A DNA stretch of 14,310 nucleotides, taken from the NCBI GenBank assembly GCA_023416055.1, contig JAEZIH010000234.1:1-14310 (forward strand), written 5' to 3'. A program made the translations under genes and the position numbers. Positions 1-7,567 of this stretch are shown piece after piece. The notes beneath the pieces were generated by a model that ran no database searches, was not told the origin of the DNA, and worked only from the letters and a program-made list of their open reading frames with translations. Positions within the stretch are counted from its first letter, which is position 1; every line of letters begins with the position of its first letter. Origin of the DNA: Pseudomonadota bacterium. GTDB taxonomy: Bacteria > Pseudomonadota > Alphaproteobacteria > Caulobacterales > Caulobacteraceae.

Positions 1-1249
1 GCCGCCAGCGCTCGGCCCGCTCGGGAATCCAGCTGTCCATCGCCTCCGGGGTCAGCACCCGCTCCTCGCCCAGCCGCGCCGACAGCCGGTCGCCCAGGGC
101 CGCCAGATCCTCGGCCTGCCGCGCCGCCGTCTCGCCCTCGATGGAGACCTGCCGCGCGGCCATGGCCTCGACGGTCTCCGCCGCCAGCATCAGGGCGTCG
201 ACGCCGAAGCCCAGATCCAGCCGGCCCAGCCCGGCCTCCCGGAACAGGCGCAGCCAGACCGAAGGCTCGCGCCCGGGCCGGCCGGTGCGAATGGCCAGCG
301 AGGTCGTCCCGCCGTCGGTGCGGAAGCCGGTCAGGGTCAGGCCCCGCGCCCCCTGCCCGTCGCGTTCCAGCGCCTGCGCCATGTCGGCGGCCAGCTCGGG
401 CAGCCGCGCCTCCACCCCGGCCAGATCGCCCAGCGGCTCGGCCCAGGCCTGCCAGGCGCGGTAGCGGGCCGGCGGCCGCACCGGCCTCAAGGCTTCGCCC
501 TCGTGGCCCAGCGCCTGATCCAGCCGGCGCACCAGCTCCAGTCCCTCGCCGCCCCGGAAGCGTCGCGCCAGCCCCGCCCGCGGCATGGCGTAGAGGTCGC
601 CGATCCGCTTCAGCCCGAACCGTCGCGCCTGCGCCAGGGCGGCGGGGTCGAGGCGCAGGGCGTCCAGCGGCAGCTCGGCCAGCCGCTCGCGCAGCCGCTC
701 CTGTCCCACCACCGGGGCATGGCCGTCGGGATCGCTCCACCGCGCCAGCGCCCAGGCCGCGCCCGGCGTCGGGGCGGCGGCGCAACGGGCGGCGATCCCC
801 GCCTCGGCCAGTCGGCCGCGGATCTGCTTCAGCAGAGCCGCCTCGCCGCCGAACAGGTGTCCCGCGCCCGTGACGTCGAGGAACAGCCCCTCCAGCCCGT
901 CGGGCGAGGGGTCGAGGCTGACCGAGGGGGACCAGCGCTCGGCCCAGGTCGCCAGCGCCTCCAGCGCCCGCGCGTCGGCGGCCGGATCGGCGGGCTGGCA
1001 CAGCAGCTGGGGCAGCATGGCCCGGGCGTCGGCCTGGCTCTGGCCGCGCTTCAGCCCGGCGGCGCGCGCGGCCGGGTTCAGGGCGTGCAGGATCACGGCC
1101 CCCCGGCTGTTCTTCAGGGTCAGGGCGAAGGGCTGGCGCGGATCGAGGGCGGGCTCAGGCGGCGAGGCCGGAACGCGCGCCCGTTCCAGCGATCGACGCC
1201 GGACGGACACCGGCCAGTCGATCAGCCAGACGGAGACGATGCGTCTCAT
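1..1249 (-). CDS. imuB: ImuB, non-catalytic Y-family polymerase-like protein (partial, C-terminus outside window)
   Basis: ImuB bridges the SOS mutasome: it binds the sliding clamp and brings in ImuA and the error-prone polymerase DnaE2/ImuC. About 416 residues are visible, beginning MRRIVSVWLIDWPV. The Y-family core shows as LFLDVTGAGHLFGGE near residues 150-165, and the family motif W-I-P-E-R-A is close to the window edge. The active-site S-x-D-E pair of true Y polymerases is absent (SPDGLEGLFLDVTG), which fits a structural role. The start is ATG at 1249, seven bases after a GGAG. An adjacent ATG at 1252 is possible but too close to that site. It overlaps the end of imuA by about 95 bp in another frame and shares its LexA-controlled promoter. 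The clamp-binding motif, and probably dnaE2, should lie beyond position 1. The family call is firm. Confidence 0.9.
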   Translation of the reverse strand, partial: MRRIVSVWLIDWPVSVRRRSLERARVPASPPEPALDPRQPFALTLKNSRGAVILHALNPAARAAGLKRGQSQADARAMLPQLLCQPADPAADARALEALATWAERWSPSVSLDPSPDGLEGLFLDVTGAGHLFGGEAALLKQIRGRLAEAGIAARCAAAPTPGAAWALARWSDPDGHAPVVGQERLRERLAELPLDALRLDPAALAQARRFGLKRIGDLYAMPRAGLARRFRGGEGLELVRRLDQALGHEGEALRPVRPPARYRAWQAWAEPLGDLAGVEARLPELAADMAQALERDGQGARGLTLTGFRTDGGTTSLAIRTGRPGREPSVWLRLFREAGLGRLDLGFGVDALMLAAETVEAMAARQVSIEGETAARQAEDLAALGDRLSARLGEERVLTPEAMDSWIPERAERWR

Positions 1250-1808
1250 CATCCTGCTCCAGTATCCATGCGCCGGGGCGCTCGTGGCGGCTGCGCGCCA
1301 GTTCGGCCTGCAGCCGGGCGGGGCCCGGCGCGCGCGGGTCCCAGGCGTCGCCGCGGCTGGCCAGGGTGGTCACCCGCCAGCGGCGCCGCGCAGCGCTCAG
1401 TCCCTCGAGGTGACGTGACAGGATCACCCCCGCCGCCTCGCCGTGGCGGGCCGCGAACTCCAGCCGCCGGCTCTGCGCCAGGGTGGCCTCGCCGACCGCC
1501 CCCAGCGCCAGCGACACCGCCCCCGACCTCAGCCCCTGCTCCAGCGCCCACAGGGCCTCGGCCGTCGTCGCCGCCCGCACCAGGATCGGCGCCGGCCCCG
1601 CCAGACCGGGGGCGTAAGGCCGGCCGTACTCGCCCAGCCACGGCCGCGGCAGGGCCAGCAGCACCGGCCGCCGGTCTCCCTCCGGCCGCCGCGACAGGGC
1701 GAAGGCCATCGCCGCCCCCATGTCGCGCGGCAGGGGCGCGCACGCCTCCTCCAGCGACGCGGCCGCCTCGGGGAAACGCTCCGGCGATGCGAAGGGCGTG
1801 GGGGTCAT
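1155..1808 (-). CDS. imuA: ImuA, SOS mutasome accessory protein
   Basis: ImuA is a RecA/SulA-like accessory factor that works with ImuB and DnaE2 in damage-induced mutagenesis. The 217-residue product has typical features: an N-terminal helix region, then LALPRPWLGEYGRPYAPGL, a central block ALWALEQGLRSGAVSLALGAV near residues 85-105, and RRLEFAARHGEAAGVIL near 112-130. The C-terminal ETHRLRLADRLAG resembles the family's usual end, so the gene really does extend into imuB. No Walker A motif is seen, as expected. The start is ATG at 1808, with a GGA seven bases upstream. A LexA box lies 19 bp upstream of the start. It is the first gene of the imuA-imuB operon. Recognition rests on family resemblance and position. 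Confidence 0.88.
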   Translation of the reverse strand: MTPTPFASPERFPEAAASLEEACAPLPRDMGAAMAFALSRRPEGDRRPVLLALPRPWLGEYGRPYAPGLAGPAPILVRAATTAEALWALEQGLRSGAVSLALGAVGEATLAQSRRLEFAARHGEAAGVILSRHLEGLSAARRRWRVTTLASRGDAWDPRAPGPARLQAELARSRHERPGAWILEQDDETHRLRLADRLAGVRPASIAGTGARSGLAA

Positions 1809-1826
1809 GGGGAGTCCAAAGAGAAT

Positions 1827-1841
1827 GTTCTCTTTTTGTTC
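1827..1841 (-). promoter_or_regulatory. LexA (SOS) box upstream of imuA
   Basis: The plus strand reads GTTC, seven bases (TCTTTTT), GTTC: an exact match to the direct-repeat SOS box of alphaproteobacteria. It lies 19 bp upstream of the imuA start and covers the probable -10 region, so LexA bound here would block transcription of imuA-imuB until DNA damage. Seen in sequence; the regulator is assigned from the known alphaproteobacterial consensus. Confidence 0.9.
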
Positions 1842-1861
1842 CCAAGCCCGGAGAGAGTCAA
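1833..1861 (-). promoter_or_regulatory. Probable imuA promoter (-35 TTGACT)
   Basis: On the minus strand TTGACT (1861-1856) is a good -35. Seventeen bases on, CAAAAA (1838-1833) is a weak -10 lying inside the LexA box. A strong -35 with a weak -10 covered by the repressor fits an SOS promoter. A GANTC site (1855-1859) overlaps the -35 and a second one (1812-1816) lies just before the start codon. Confidence 0.5.
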
Positions 1862-1895
1862 ACGGGGATCGGCGCAGCGCCTGTGGAAAGCGGGA

Positions 1896-2315
1896 TCAGC
1901 CCTTGCGGGCGCGCAGCTCGTCGCGGATCTCGGCCAGCAGCGTCTCGGTCGGGGTCGGGGCGGCGGGCGCCGCCTCCGGCTCGGCCGCCTTTTCGCGACG
2001 CAGCCTGTTGATGCCCTTGACCAGCAGGAAGACGGCGATCGCCACGATGAGGAACTGGATCAGGGTGTTCAGGAAGGCGCCGTACTGGATGGCCACCTTC
2101 TCGATCGCCTCGGTGGCCGGGTCCTCGGGCTTCAGCACCCATTCCAGGCGCGAGAAGTCGATGCCGCCGGTGACCAGGCCGATCGGCGGCATGATCACCT
2201 GGTCGACCAGGCTCTTGACGATGTCGTTGAAGGCCGCGCCGATGATCACGCCGACGGCCAGGTCGACGACGTTGCCGCGGGCGATGAACTCGCGGAATTC
2301 CGACACCATTCCCAT
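1896..2315 (-). CDS. mscL: Large-conductance mechanosensitive channel MscL
   Basis: MscL is a homopentameric inner-membrane channel that opens under membrane tension and releases solutes during hypo-osmotic shock. The 139-residue product matches the family's usual length (about 136 in E. coli). The N-terminal amphipathic helix VSEFREFIARGNVVDLAVG runs into TM1, with the pore stretch VGVIIGAAFNDIV near residues 21-33. The loop motif VIMPPIG is followed by GGIDF. TM2 is near residues 78-100 (YGAFLNTLIQFLIVAIAV). A charged C-terminal helix ends ETLLAEIRDELRARKG. The start is ATG at 2315, two bases after the ihfB stop and with GGGGA upstream inside ihfB, so the two are probably translationally coupled. 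A second ATG at 2309 is a minor alternative. No terminator is evident downstream. Confidence 0.97.
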   Translation of the reverse strand: MGMVSEFREFIARGNVVDLAVGVIIGAAFNDIVKSLVDQVIMPPIGLVTGGIDFSRLEWVLKPEDPATEAIEKVAIQYGAFLNTLIQFLIVAIAVFLLVKGINRLRREKAAEPEAAPAAPTPTETLLAEIRDELRARKG

Positions 2316-2317
2316 GC

Positions 2318-2605
2318 TCAGGCGTCCCCGGCGTTGAGGCGTTCGCGCAGCTCCTTGCCGCTCTTGAAGAAGGGCACCGCCTTGGCCGGGACCGCGACCG
2401 TCTCGCCCGTGCGCGGGTTGCGGCCCGCCCGGGCCGGCCGGCTGCGCACCGAAAAGGCGCCGAAGCCGCGAAGCTCGACCCTTCCGCCCTCGCCCAGCGT
2501 CTCGACCATCCGGCCGAGGACGATGTTCACCACCCGCTCCACCTCCGAGTGGGTCAGGTGGGTGTTCTCGGCCGCGAGCTTCTCGATCAGCTCGGATTTG
2601 ATCAT
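2318..2605 (-). CDS. ihfB: Integration host factor subunit beta
   Basis: IHF-beta pairs with IHF-alpha to form a DNA-bending nucleoid protein. The 95-residue product starts [14 protein letters not shown], the classic family N-terminus. It carries the HU/IHF core [16 protein letters not shown] near residues 41-56, the minor-groove arm with [10 protein letters not shown] near 60-69, and the C-terminal [13 protein letters not shown]. The frame stays open upstream to 2674, but that added stretch (rich in P, G and R) is unlike the family, so ATG 2605 is chosen; GGAGGGCGG upstream serves as ribosome-binding site. It follows rpsA, as in many proteobacteria, but a strong terminator separates them, so it needs its own promoter in 2606-2759. 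mscL follows after 2 bp. Confidence 0.96.
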   Translation of the reverse strand: MIKSELIEKLAAENTHLTHSEVERVVNIVLGRMVETLGEGGRVELRGFGAFSVRSRPARAGRNPRTGETVAVPAKAVPFFKSGKELRERLNAGDA

Positions 2606-2723
2606 GTCAGGCCCCCGCCCTCCAACGCCCTTAGCAGAGCCTACGGGTGCGTCCGCAAGCGGACGCCGGGGCACCCTAGCGTCCGGTTCCGCAAGGCAAA
2701 AGACCCGAAGGCGCCGAAATGTC

Positions 2724-2741
2724 GGTTAGTGGACCTTAACC
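2724..2741. promoter_or_regulatory. Inverted repeat upstream of ihfB (possible operator)
   Basis: GGTTA and TAACC arms are separated by eight bases in the only promoter-bearing space in front of ihfB. It resembles CtrA half-sites (TTAA/TTAAC), but the spacing is off by one from the TTAA-N7-TTAAC consensus. No clear -35/-10 pair is recognisable in 2606-2759. A weak call. Confidence 0.25.
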
Positions 2742-2759
2742 CTTCCGGCCCCTGCCATG

Positions 2760-2791
2760 AAAAAGGGCGGCCGGATCGCTCCGGCCGCCCT
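2760..2791 (-). terminator. Intrinsic terminator of rpsA
   Basis: A perfect 12-bp stem (AGGGCGGCCGGA paired with TCCGGCCGCCCT) with a 4-base loop is followed on the minus strand by a run of five T. It begins 26 bp after the rpsA stop, so most rpsA transcription should end before ihfB. Confidence 0.9.
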
Positions 2792-2817
2792 CGCTCGTCC
2801 GCCTGTGGCTTGAGGCC

Positions 2818-4527
2818 TTACTCCTTGGAGCCGGCCTTCTCGCGCAGGGCGGCGCCGAGGATGTCGCCCAGCGAGGCGCCCGAGTCCGACGAACCGAACT
2901 GCTCGATGGCGGCCTGCTCGTCCTTCATCTCCAGCGCCTTGATCGACACCGAGACGCGGCGCGAGGCCTTGTCGATGCCGGTGATCATGGCGTCGACGCG
3001 GTCGCCGACCGAGAAGCGCTCGGGGCGCTGTTCGGCGCGATCGCGCGACAGGTCGGACTTGCGGATGAAGGCGGTCGCCGGGGCGTCCTCTTCACCGAAC
3101 TTGACCTCGATGCCGCCGGTCTCGACCGCCGTCACGGTGACGGTGATCTGCTGACCCTTCTTGAAGACGTCGCCTTCCATCGGGTCGCCGCCGAGCTGCT
3201 TGATGCCCAGCGAAACGCGTTCCTTCTCGACGTCGACGTCCAGCACCTTGGCCTTGACGGTCTCGCCCTTGCGGTAGCGCTGGATGGCTTCCTCGCCCGA
3301 CACGTTCCAGTCGAGGTCCGACAGGTGGACCATGCCGTCGATGTCGTTGTCCAGGCCGATGAACAGGCCGAACTCGGTGGCGTTCTTGACCTCGCCCTCG
3401 ACGGTCGAGCCGATCGGGTGAGCGGCCACGAAGGCGTCCCACGGATTGTCCTGGGCCTGCTTCAGGCCCAGCGAGATGCGGCGCTTGGAGGCGTCGACGT
3501 CCAGCACGACCACGTCGACTTCCTGCGAGGTCGAGACGATCTTGCCGGGGTGGACGTTCTTCTTGGTCCACGACATTTCCGAGACGTGCACCAGGCCCTC
3601 GACGCCGGCTTCCAGCTCCACGAAGGCGCCGTAGTCGGTGATGTTGGTGATGCGGCCCGACATCTTGGCGCCGACCGGATACTTGGCTTCCACGCCGTCC
3701 CACGGGTCGGCCTGCAGCTGCTTCATGCCCAGCGAGATGCGCTGGGTGTCCGGGTTGATCTTGACGATCTGCACCTTGACGGTGTCGCCGACCGCCAGGA
3801 CCTGCGACGGGTGCGAGACGCGCTTCCACGACATGTCGGTGACGTGCAGCAGGCCGTCGATGCCGCCCAGGTCCACGAACGCGCCGTAGTCGGTGATGTT
3901 CTTGACCACGCCTTCGCGGACTTCACCCTCTTGCAGCTGGCCGACCAGCTCGGTGCGCTGTTCGGCGCGGGCTTCTTCCAGGATGGCGCGGCGCGAGACG
4001 ACGATGTTGCCGCGCGGACGGTCCATCTTGAGGATGGCGAAGGGCTGTTCCTTGCCCATCAGCGGAGCGACGTCGCGCACCGGACGGATGTCGACCTGCG
4101 AGCCCGGCAGGAAGGCCGAGGCGCCGCCCAGGTCGACGGTGAAGCCGCCCTTGACGCGGCCGACGATGACGCCGTTGACCGGCTGGCCGTCGGCGAAGAC
4201 CACTTCCAGACGGGTCCAGGCTTCCTCGCGGCGAGCCTTGTCGCGGCTGATGACGGCTTCACCCAGGGCGTTCTCGACGCGCTCCAGGTAGACCTCGACG
4301 TTGTCGCCGACCTTCGGGATGACGGCGCCTTCGCCGACGCCGAATTCGCGGGCCGGGATGCGGCCTTCGGTCTTCAGACCGACGTCGATGATCAGGATGT
4401 CCTTTTCCATGCCGACGACGCGGCCGTGGACGACCTGGCCTTCGCCAAGGTCGCGGCCCTGGAGGGTTTCGTCGAGCAGCGCGGCGAAGTCGTCACGCGA
4501 GGGGGTGAAGTTCTGGGTATCGGTCAA
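2818..4527 (-). CDS. rpsA: 30S ribosomal protein S1
   Basis: S1 binds mRNA on the 30S subunit and helps start translation on structured or weak-SD messages. The 569-residue product has six S1 RNA-binding repeats, roughly at residues 28-96, 114-181, 201-270, 286-356, 373-443 and 460-530. Repeats 3 and 4 show the near-identical core NITDYGAFV. The first two repeats are degenerate, as usual. The frame stays open upstream to 4725, but that segment overlaps the end of cmk and has no S1 character. TTG at 4527, giving [20 protein letters not shown], matches the family's start and length. No strong SD precedes it (AGAAAA at best), which fits an autoregulated gene. It lies 148 bp after cmk, with a leader hairpin between and a strong terminator downstream. 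Product certain; start codon fairly sure. Confidence 0.96.
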   Translation of the reverse strand: MTDTQNFTPSRDDFAALLDETLQGRDLGEGQVVHGRVVGMEKDILIIDVGLKTEGRIPAREFGVGEGAVIPKVGDNVEVYLERVENALGEAVISRDKARREEAWTRLEVVFADGQPVNGVIVGRVKGGFTVDLGGASAFLPGSQVDIRPVRDVAPLMGKEQPFAILKMDRPRGNIVVSRRAILEEARAEQRTELVGQLQEGEVREGVVKNITDYGAFVDLGGIDGLLHVTDMSWKRVSHPSQVLAVGDTVKVQIVKINPDTQRISLGMKQLQADPWDGVEAKYPVGAKMSGRITNITDYGAFVELEAGVEGLVHVSEMSWTKKNVHPGKIVSTSQEVDVVVLDVDASKRRISLGLKQAQDNPWDAFVAAHPIGSTVEGEVKNATEFGLFIGLDNDIDGMVHLSDLDWNVSGEEAIQRYRKGETVKAKVLDVDVEKERVSLGIKQLGGDPMEGDVFKKGQQITVTVTAVETGGIEVKFGEEDAPATAFIRKSDLSRDRAEQRPERFSVGDRVDAMITGIDKASRRVSVSIKALEMKDEQAAIEQFGSSDSGASLGDILGAALREKAGSKE

Positions 4528-4548
4528 TGGGTTTTCTAACGGCTGTGG

Positions 4549-4570
4549 CGCGCGGCCGGACGGCCCCGCG
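4549..4570 (-). promoter_or_regulatory. Hairpin in the rpsA leader
   Basis: Arms CGCGCGGCC and GGCCCCGCG (8 of 9 paired, 4-base loop) form a GC-rich hairpin ending about 21 bases before the rpsA start. No T-run follows, so it is unlikely to be a terminator. In E. coli the rpsA leader folds into hairpins used for autogenous control by S1; a similar role here is inference. The remainder of the cmk-rpsA gap shows no clear promoter. Confidence 0.4.
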
Positions 4571-4675
4571 CGAGGTGGTTGGAGGTTGAAAAGAGGTCGT
4601 CGGGACGCGAGGCGAATGAAGAGCCAGAAACGCCCGCGGCCGACGAGGTTGGGAGCGTTGGATTTGCGAAGCGGG

Positions 4676-5326
4676 TCAGAGACCGTGTTTCGCGCGCGCC
4701 GCCTCGACGATGCGGCGGGCCGCATCGAAGGCGGCCTCTATATCCATATCGGTCGTATCCAGCAAGACGGCGTCGGCCGCCTGCACCATCGGCGCCGCCC
4801 CGCGGCCGGCGTCGCGCTCGTCGCGCCTGACGATGTCGGCCAGCATGTCCGCATAGGCGATGACCTCGCCCCGCCCGGTCAGCTGCTTCCAGCGGCGCAT
4901 GGCCCGCACCTCGGGCGTGGCGGTGACGAACAGCTTGGCCGGCGCCTCGGGGGCGATGACGGTGCCGATGTCGCGCCCGTCGAGGACCGCCCCGCCCGGC
5001 TGGCTGGCGAAGGCCTTCTGGAACGCCAGCAGCGCCGCCCGCACGCCGGTGTAGCCGGCCACCCGGCTGGCCGCCTCGCCGGCGCCGCGGCTGGTCAGCC
5101 GCTCCAGATCGGTCAGCTGCCCGGCGTCCAGCGCCCGCGCCACCGCCTCGGCCGCCGCCTCGTCGTCCAGCGACCCGCCGCGGTCCAGCACCCCCAGGCC
5201 GACGGCCCGGTACAGCAGGCCGGTGTCCAGATGAGCCAGGCCGTACGCCTCCGCCAGCCGGGCGGCGATGGTGCCCTTGCCCGAGGCGGCCGGCCCGTCG
5301 ACGGCGATGATGAGGGAGGCGGTCAT
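4676..5326 (-). CDS. cmk: Cytidylate kinase (CMP/dCMP kinase)
   Basis: Cmk phosphorylates CMP and dCMP with ATP in cytosolic pyrimidine nucleotide supply. The 216-residue product is close to the bacterial average (about 220). The N-terminal P-loop is GPAASGKGT (residues 11-19), followed by [14 protein letters not shown] (substrate-binding D-x-G-x-x-Y-R). [13 protein letters not shown] near residues 115-127 is the conserved D-G-R-D-I-G-T motif, and [13 protein letters not shown] near 166-178 is the lid/arginine motif that in the family contacts CMP and phosphates. The start is ATG at 5326, overlapping the aroA stop as ATGA, so translation is coupled. aroA-cmk-rpsA is a widely conserved order. 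All key motifs are intact. Confidence 0.97.
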   Translation of the reverse strand: MTASLIIAVDGPAASGKGTIAARLAEAYGLAHLDTGLLYRAVGLGVLDRGGSLDDEAAAEAVARALDAGQLTDLERLTSRGAGEAASRVAGYTGVRAALLAFQKAFASQPGGAVLDGRDIGTVIAPEAPAKLFVTATPEVRAMRRWKQLTGRGEVIAYADMLADIVRRDERDAGRGAAPMVQAADAVLLDTTDMDIEAAFDAARRIVEAARAKHGL

Positions 5327-6645
5327 TCAGACGCCGCGATATCGGCCCCGAGCCCGCGCATCAACTGCACGAAGCCCGGAAAGCTGGTGGCGATCATCCC
5401 CGGCTCGTCCACGGACACCGGCTCGGCGGCCGCCAGGCCCAGCACCAGATGGCTCATGGCGATGCGGTGATCGCCGTGGGTGGCGACCGACGCGCCGCCG
5501 CGCACGGGCCCGCCGGTGACGATGAAGCCCTCGGCCTCCTCCTCCACCCGTACGCCGCAGGCCTGCAGCCCGGCCGCCATCAGGGCGATGCGGTCGCTCT
5601 CCTTGACCCGCATCTCGCCGATGCCCCGCATCACCGTCTCGCCTTCGGCGAAGGCGGCCGTCGTCGCCAGGATCGGATATTCGTCGATCATCGAGGCCGC
5701 CCGTTCCGGCGGCACGACCACGCCCCTGAGAGAAGAATGGCGGGCGGTGACGTCGCCGACCTCCTCGCCTCCGGCCATGCGACAGTTGGAGACGGTCAGG
5801 TCGGCGCCCATCTCGCGCCAGGTCTCGAACAGGCCGGTGCGCAGCGGGTTGAGCATGACGCCCTCGACCGTCACCTCAGACCCCGGAACGACCAGGGCCG
5901 CCGCAAGCGGAAAGGCGGCGGAGGACGGGTCGCCCGGCACGCCCACCTCCGTACCCGTCAGCCTTTGCCCGCCCGCCAGGCGCACGCGCCAGCCGTCGCC
6001 CATCGGCTCGACCACGACCTCGGCCCCGAAGGCGCGCAGCATGCGCTCGGTGTGGTCGCGGCTGGGGACCGGCTCGACCACCGTGGTCACGCCCTTCGCA
6101 TTCAGCGCGGCCAGCAGGATCGCCGACTTGATCTGGGCCGAGGCGACGGCCTGCACATGGTCGATGGCCCTGAGGTCCCCGCCGGTCAGCGTTAGCGGCA
6201 GGCGATTTTCCTCGCCGTCCCAGCCGAAGCGCGCGCCCATGGCGGCCAGCGGCCCCGCGACCCGCTTCATCGGCCGCTTCCGCAGGCTGGCGTCGCCGTC
6301 GAAGGTCGCGGACACAGGAGAGCCCGCCGCCGCGCCCATCAGCAGGCGCACGCCGGTGCCGGCGTTGCCGCAGTCGATGACGCCGGCCGGCTGCCTGATG
6401 CCGCCCTGGCCGGTGACCCGCCACCGCCCCGCGCCCAGCCGCTCCACGCCGGCGCCGAAGGCCTCGACGGCGCGGGAGGTGGCCAGGATGTCCTCGCCCT
6501 CCAGCAGCCCCTCGATGTCAGTGACCCCCGTCGCCATGGCCCCGAGGATCAGCGCCCGGTGCGACATCGACTTGTCGCCCGGCGCGCGCACCACGCCCGT
6601 CAGCGCGGCGGCGCTACGGGCGGTCAGGATGGGGGAGGTCTGCAC
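5323..6645 (-). CDS. aroA: 3-phosphoshikimate 1-carboxyvinyltransferase (EPSP synthase)
   Basis: AroA joins phosphoenolpyruvate to shikimate-3-phosphate, the sixth step of the shikimate pathway. The 440-residue product has the phosphate-binding motif PGDKSMSHR (residues 22-30), [12 protein letters not shown] near 93-104, [10 protein letters not shown] near 116-125, [16 protein letters not shown] and [11 protein letters not shown]. Details such as LLEGEDI, GDASLxKRPM and MIATSFPxF match the class II (Agrobacterium CP4-like) enzymes, but the residue equal to CP4 Ala100 / E. coli Gly96 is Gly. The frame is open to 6714, but the extra 23 residues are proline-rich and unlike the family. GTG at 6645 has GGAGA eight bases upstream and gives the usual N-terminus. 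It is the first gene of the aroA-cmk unit and overlaps cmk by 4 bp. Confidence 0.97.
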   Translation of the reverse strand: MQTSPILTARSAAALTGVVRAPGDKSMSHRALILGAMATGVTDIEGLLEGEDILATSRAVEAFGAGVERLGAGRWRVTGQGGIRQPAGVIDCGNAGTGVRLLMGAAAGSPVSATFDGDASLRKRPMKRVAGPLAAMGARFGWDGEENRLPLTLTGGDLRAIDHVQAVASAQIKSAILLAALNAKGVTTVVEPVPSRDHTERMLRAFGAEVVVEPMGDGWRVRLAGGQRLTGTEVGVPGDPSSAAFPLAAALVVPGSEVTVEGVMLNPLRTGLFETWREMGADLTVSNCRMAGGEEVGDVTARHSSLRGVVVPPERAASMIDEYPILATTAAFAEGETVMRGIGEMRVKESDRIALMAAGLQACGVRVEEEAEGFIVTGGPVRGGASVATHGDHRIAMSHLVLGLAAAEPVSVDEPGMIATSFPGFVQLMRGLGADIAASE

Positions 6646-6764
6646 CCGGCGGTCTCCGGAAATTTCAGGCGGCGCGGGCGGCGCAGGAGATGGCTTTTGA
6701 CAGCGGCCCCCCATGGTGGCAAGGGACGCGCCCGATTTCCCACTCCCGCCAAAGGTCTTTCACC

Positions 6765-7241
6765 GTGGCCAATCCCGAACTGGGCCAGAAGCAGGTCTGC
6801 CCGAACTGCCAGGCCAAATTCTACGACCTGAACCGTCGCCCCGCCCACTGCCCCAAGTGCGACGCGGACTTTGATCCGGAAGAGGCGCTGAAGCTGCGCA
6901 ACCGCCGCGGCCGTCCGGCCGGCTACGCCGCCGACGAAACGACCGACGAGGACACCGAGGATCAGGTCGACAAGAAGAAGGTCGCCGACGACGAGGACGA
7001 GGAGGAAGCCACCTCGACCCCGGAGATCGACGAGGATGGCCACGAGCCGATCCTGACCCCGGACGACGATGACGACGACGCCCCCGTCGACCCGACCGAA
7101 GAGCCCGGCATGGGCGAGGCCGGCGACGACGACGACGTGCTCGCCGACGACGATGACGACGATTCCGTCCCCTTCATCGAGGACGAGGACGACGACTCCT
7201 TCGACGATGAAATCGTCAAGCCGGGCAAGGACGAGGACTAG
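6765..7241 (+). CDS. FYDLN-acid family protein (TIGR02300-type), zinc ribbon with acidic tail
   Basis: This small alphaproteobacterial family has no settled function. The 158-residue product has an N-terminal zinc ribbon: CPNC (residues 11-14) and CPKC (28-31) flank the signature KFYDLNRRP. After a short basic stretch (KLRNRRGRPAG) the last 110 or so residues are dominated by Asp and Glu, with several runs of D, giving a very acidic, probably disordered tail. No signal peptide or membrane segment is seen. GTG at 6765 is preferred over an in-frame ATG at 6690, because VANPELGQKQVCPNC is the family's usual beginning and AAAGG precedes it. It is divergent from aroA across about 120 bp, a conserved neighbourhood in alphaproteobacteria. 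Confidence 0.9.
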   Translation: MANPELGQKQVCPNCQAKFYDLNRRPAHCPKCDADFDPEEALKLRNRRGRPAGYAADETTDEDTEDQVDKKKVADDEDEEEATSTPEIDEDGHEPILTPDDDDDDAPVDPTEEPGMGEAGDDDDVLADDDDDDSVPFIEDEDDDSFDDEIVKPGKDED

Positions 7242-7242
7242 G

Positions 7243-7294
7243 ATTTTCGGCCCTCGCGCGGGTGGTTTCCGACCGCCCGCGCGGGGGCGAAAAT
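7243..7294 (+). terminator. Long hairpin after the FYDLN gene
   Basis: The stem begins ATTTTCG and ends CGAAAAT, with GC-rich arms (CGCGCGGG and CCCGCGCG) in between and a loop around TTTCCGA. It starts one base after the TAG stop. No T-run follows on either strand, so it is either a weak or factor-dependent terminator or a 3'-end stabiliser. Confidence 0.5.
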
Positions 7295-7307
7295 AAATGC
7301 GGAATCC

Positions 7308-7378
7308 GGGCTTGATCACGATCAGGCCCTGACATAGGTTCCGCCGCCTCGCCGGGGGCCCACACCAATACCCCGGCG
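7308..7378. other. Two hairpins in the spacer before tRNA-Ala
   Basis: First hairpin: GGGCTTGAT (7308-7316) pairs with ATCAGGCCC (7321-7329), one G-U pair, 4-base loop. Second: CGCCGGGG (7350-7357) pairs perfectly with CCCCGGCG (7371-7378), 13-base loop. A third short one, around 7380-7397, runs into the first bases of the tRNA. They may belong to the tRNA precursor leader or end transcription from the FYDLN gene. No clear tRNA promoter is recognised. Confidence 0.4.
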
Positions 7379-7395
7379 ATCCGACCGAAAGGTTC

Positions 7396-7471
7396 GGGGC
7401 TATAGCTCAGTTGGTAGAGCGCTTGAATGGCATTCAAGAGGTCAGCGGTTCGACTCCGCTTAGCTCCACCA
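7396..7471 (+). tRNA. tRNA-Ala (anticodon GGC)
   Basis: A 76-nt cloverleaf with encoded CCA. The acceptor stem GGGGCTA pairs with TAGCTCC (one G-U). The D arm contains AGCTCAGTTGGTAGAGC. The anticodon stem CTTGA/TCAAG encloses loop ATGGCAT, so the anticodon is GGC, reading GCC and GCU alanine codons. The T arm is AGCGG-TTCGACT-CCGCT. All four helices form without gaps. A terminator follows three bases later, so it appears to be a single-tRNA transcript end. Confidence 0.97.
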
Positions 7472-7473
7472 TG

Positions 7474-7509
7474 AAGGCCCCGCGGGTGACCGCGGGGCCT
7501 TCGCCTTTT
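7474..7509 (+). terminator. Intrinsic terminator after tRNA-Ala
   Basis: A perfect 12-bp stem, AAGGCCCCGCGG with CCGCGGGGCCTT, and loop GTGA are followed by CGCC and four T. It begins three bases after the tRNA CCA end. Confidence 0.85.
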
Positions 7510-7567
7510 CCGGCGCCTCCGGACCGGCACGGCGATTGCTTCTTCGCGCCCGCGCAAGGAGGCACCG

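Noticed and set aside
503..2011. 502-aa plus-strand open frame
   Set aside because: Shadow of imuB/imuA on the opposite strand: long Pro/Arg/Gly/Ala-rich sequence with no domain, as expected opposite high-GC genes.
2606..2674. N-terminal extension of ihfB
   Set aside because: The frame is open, but the added residues do not resemble IHF, and ATG 2605 gives the standard N-terminus.
3325..4539. 404-aa plus-strand open frame opposite rpsA
   Set aside because: Repetitive D/V/H-rich reading mirrors the S1 repeats; no start signal and no domain.
6697..6725. TTGACA as promoter of the FYDLN gene
   Set aside because: A good -35, but the sequence 17 bases on (CAAGGG) is not a credible -10.
7396..7471. 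tRNA-Ala as an integration (att) site
   Set aside because: No integrase gene and no repeated tRNA 3' end were seen downstream in the window.
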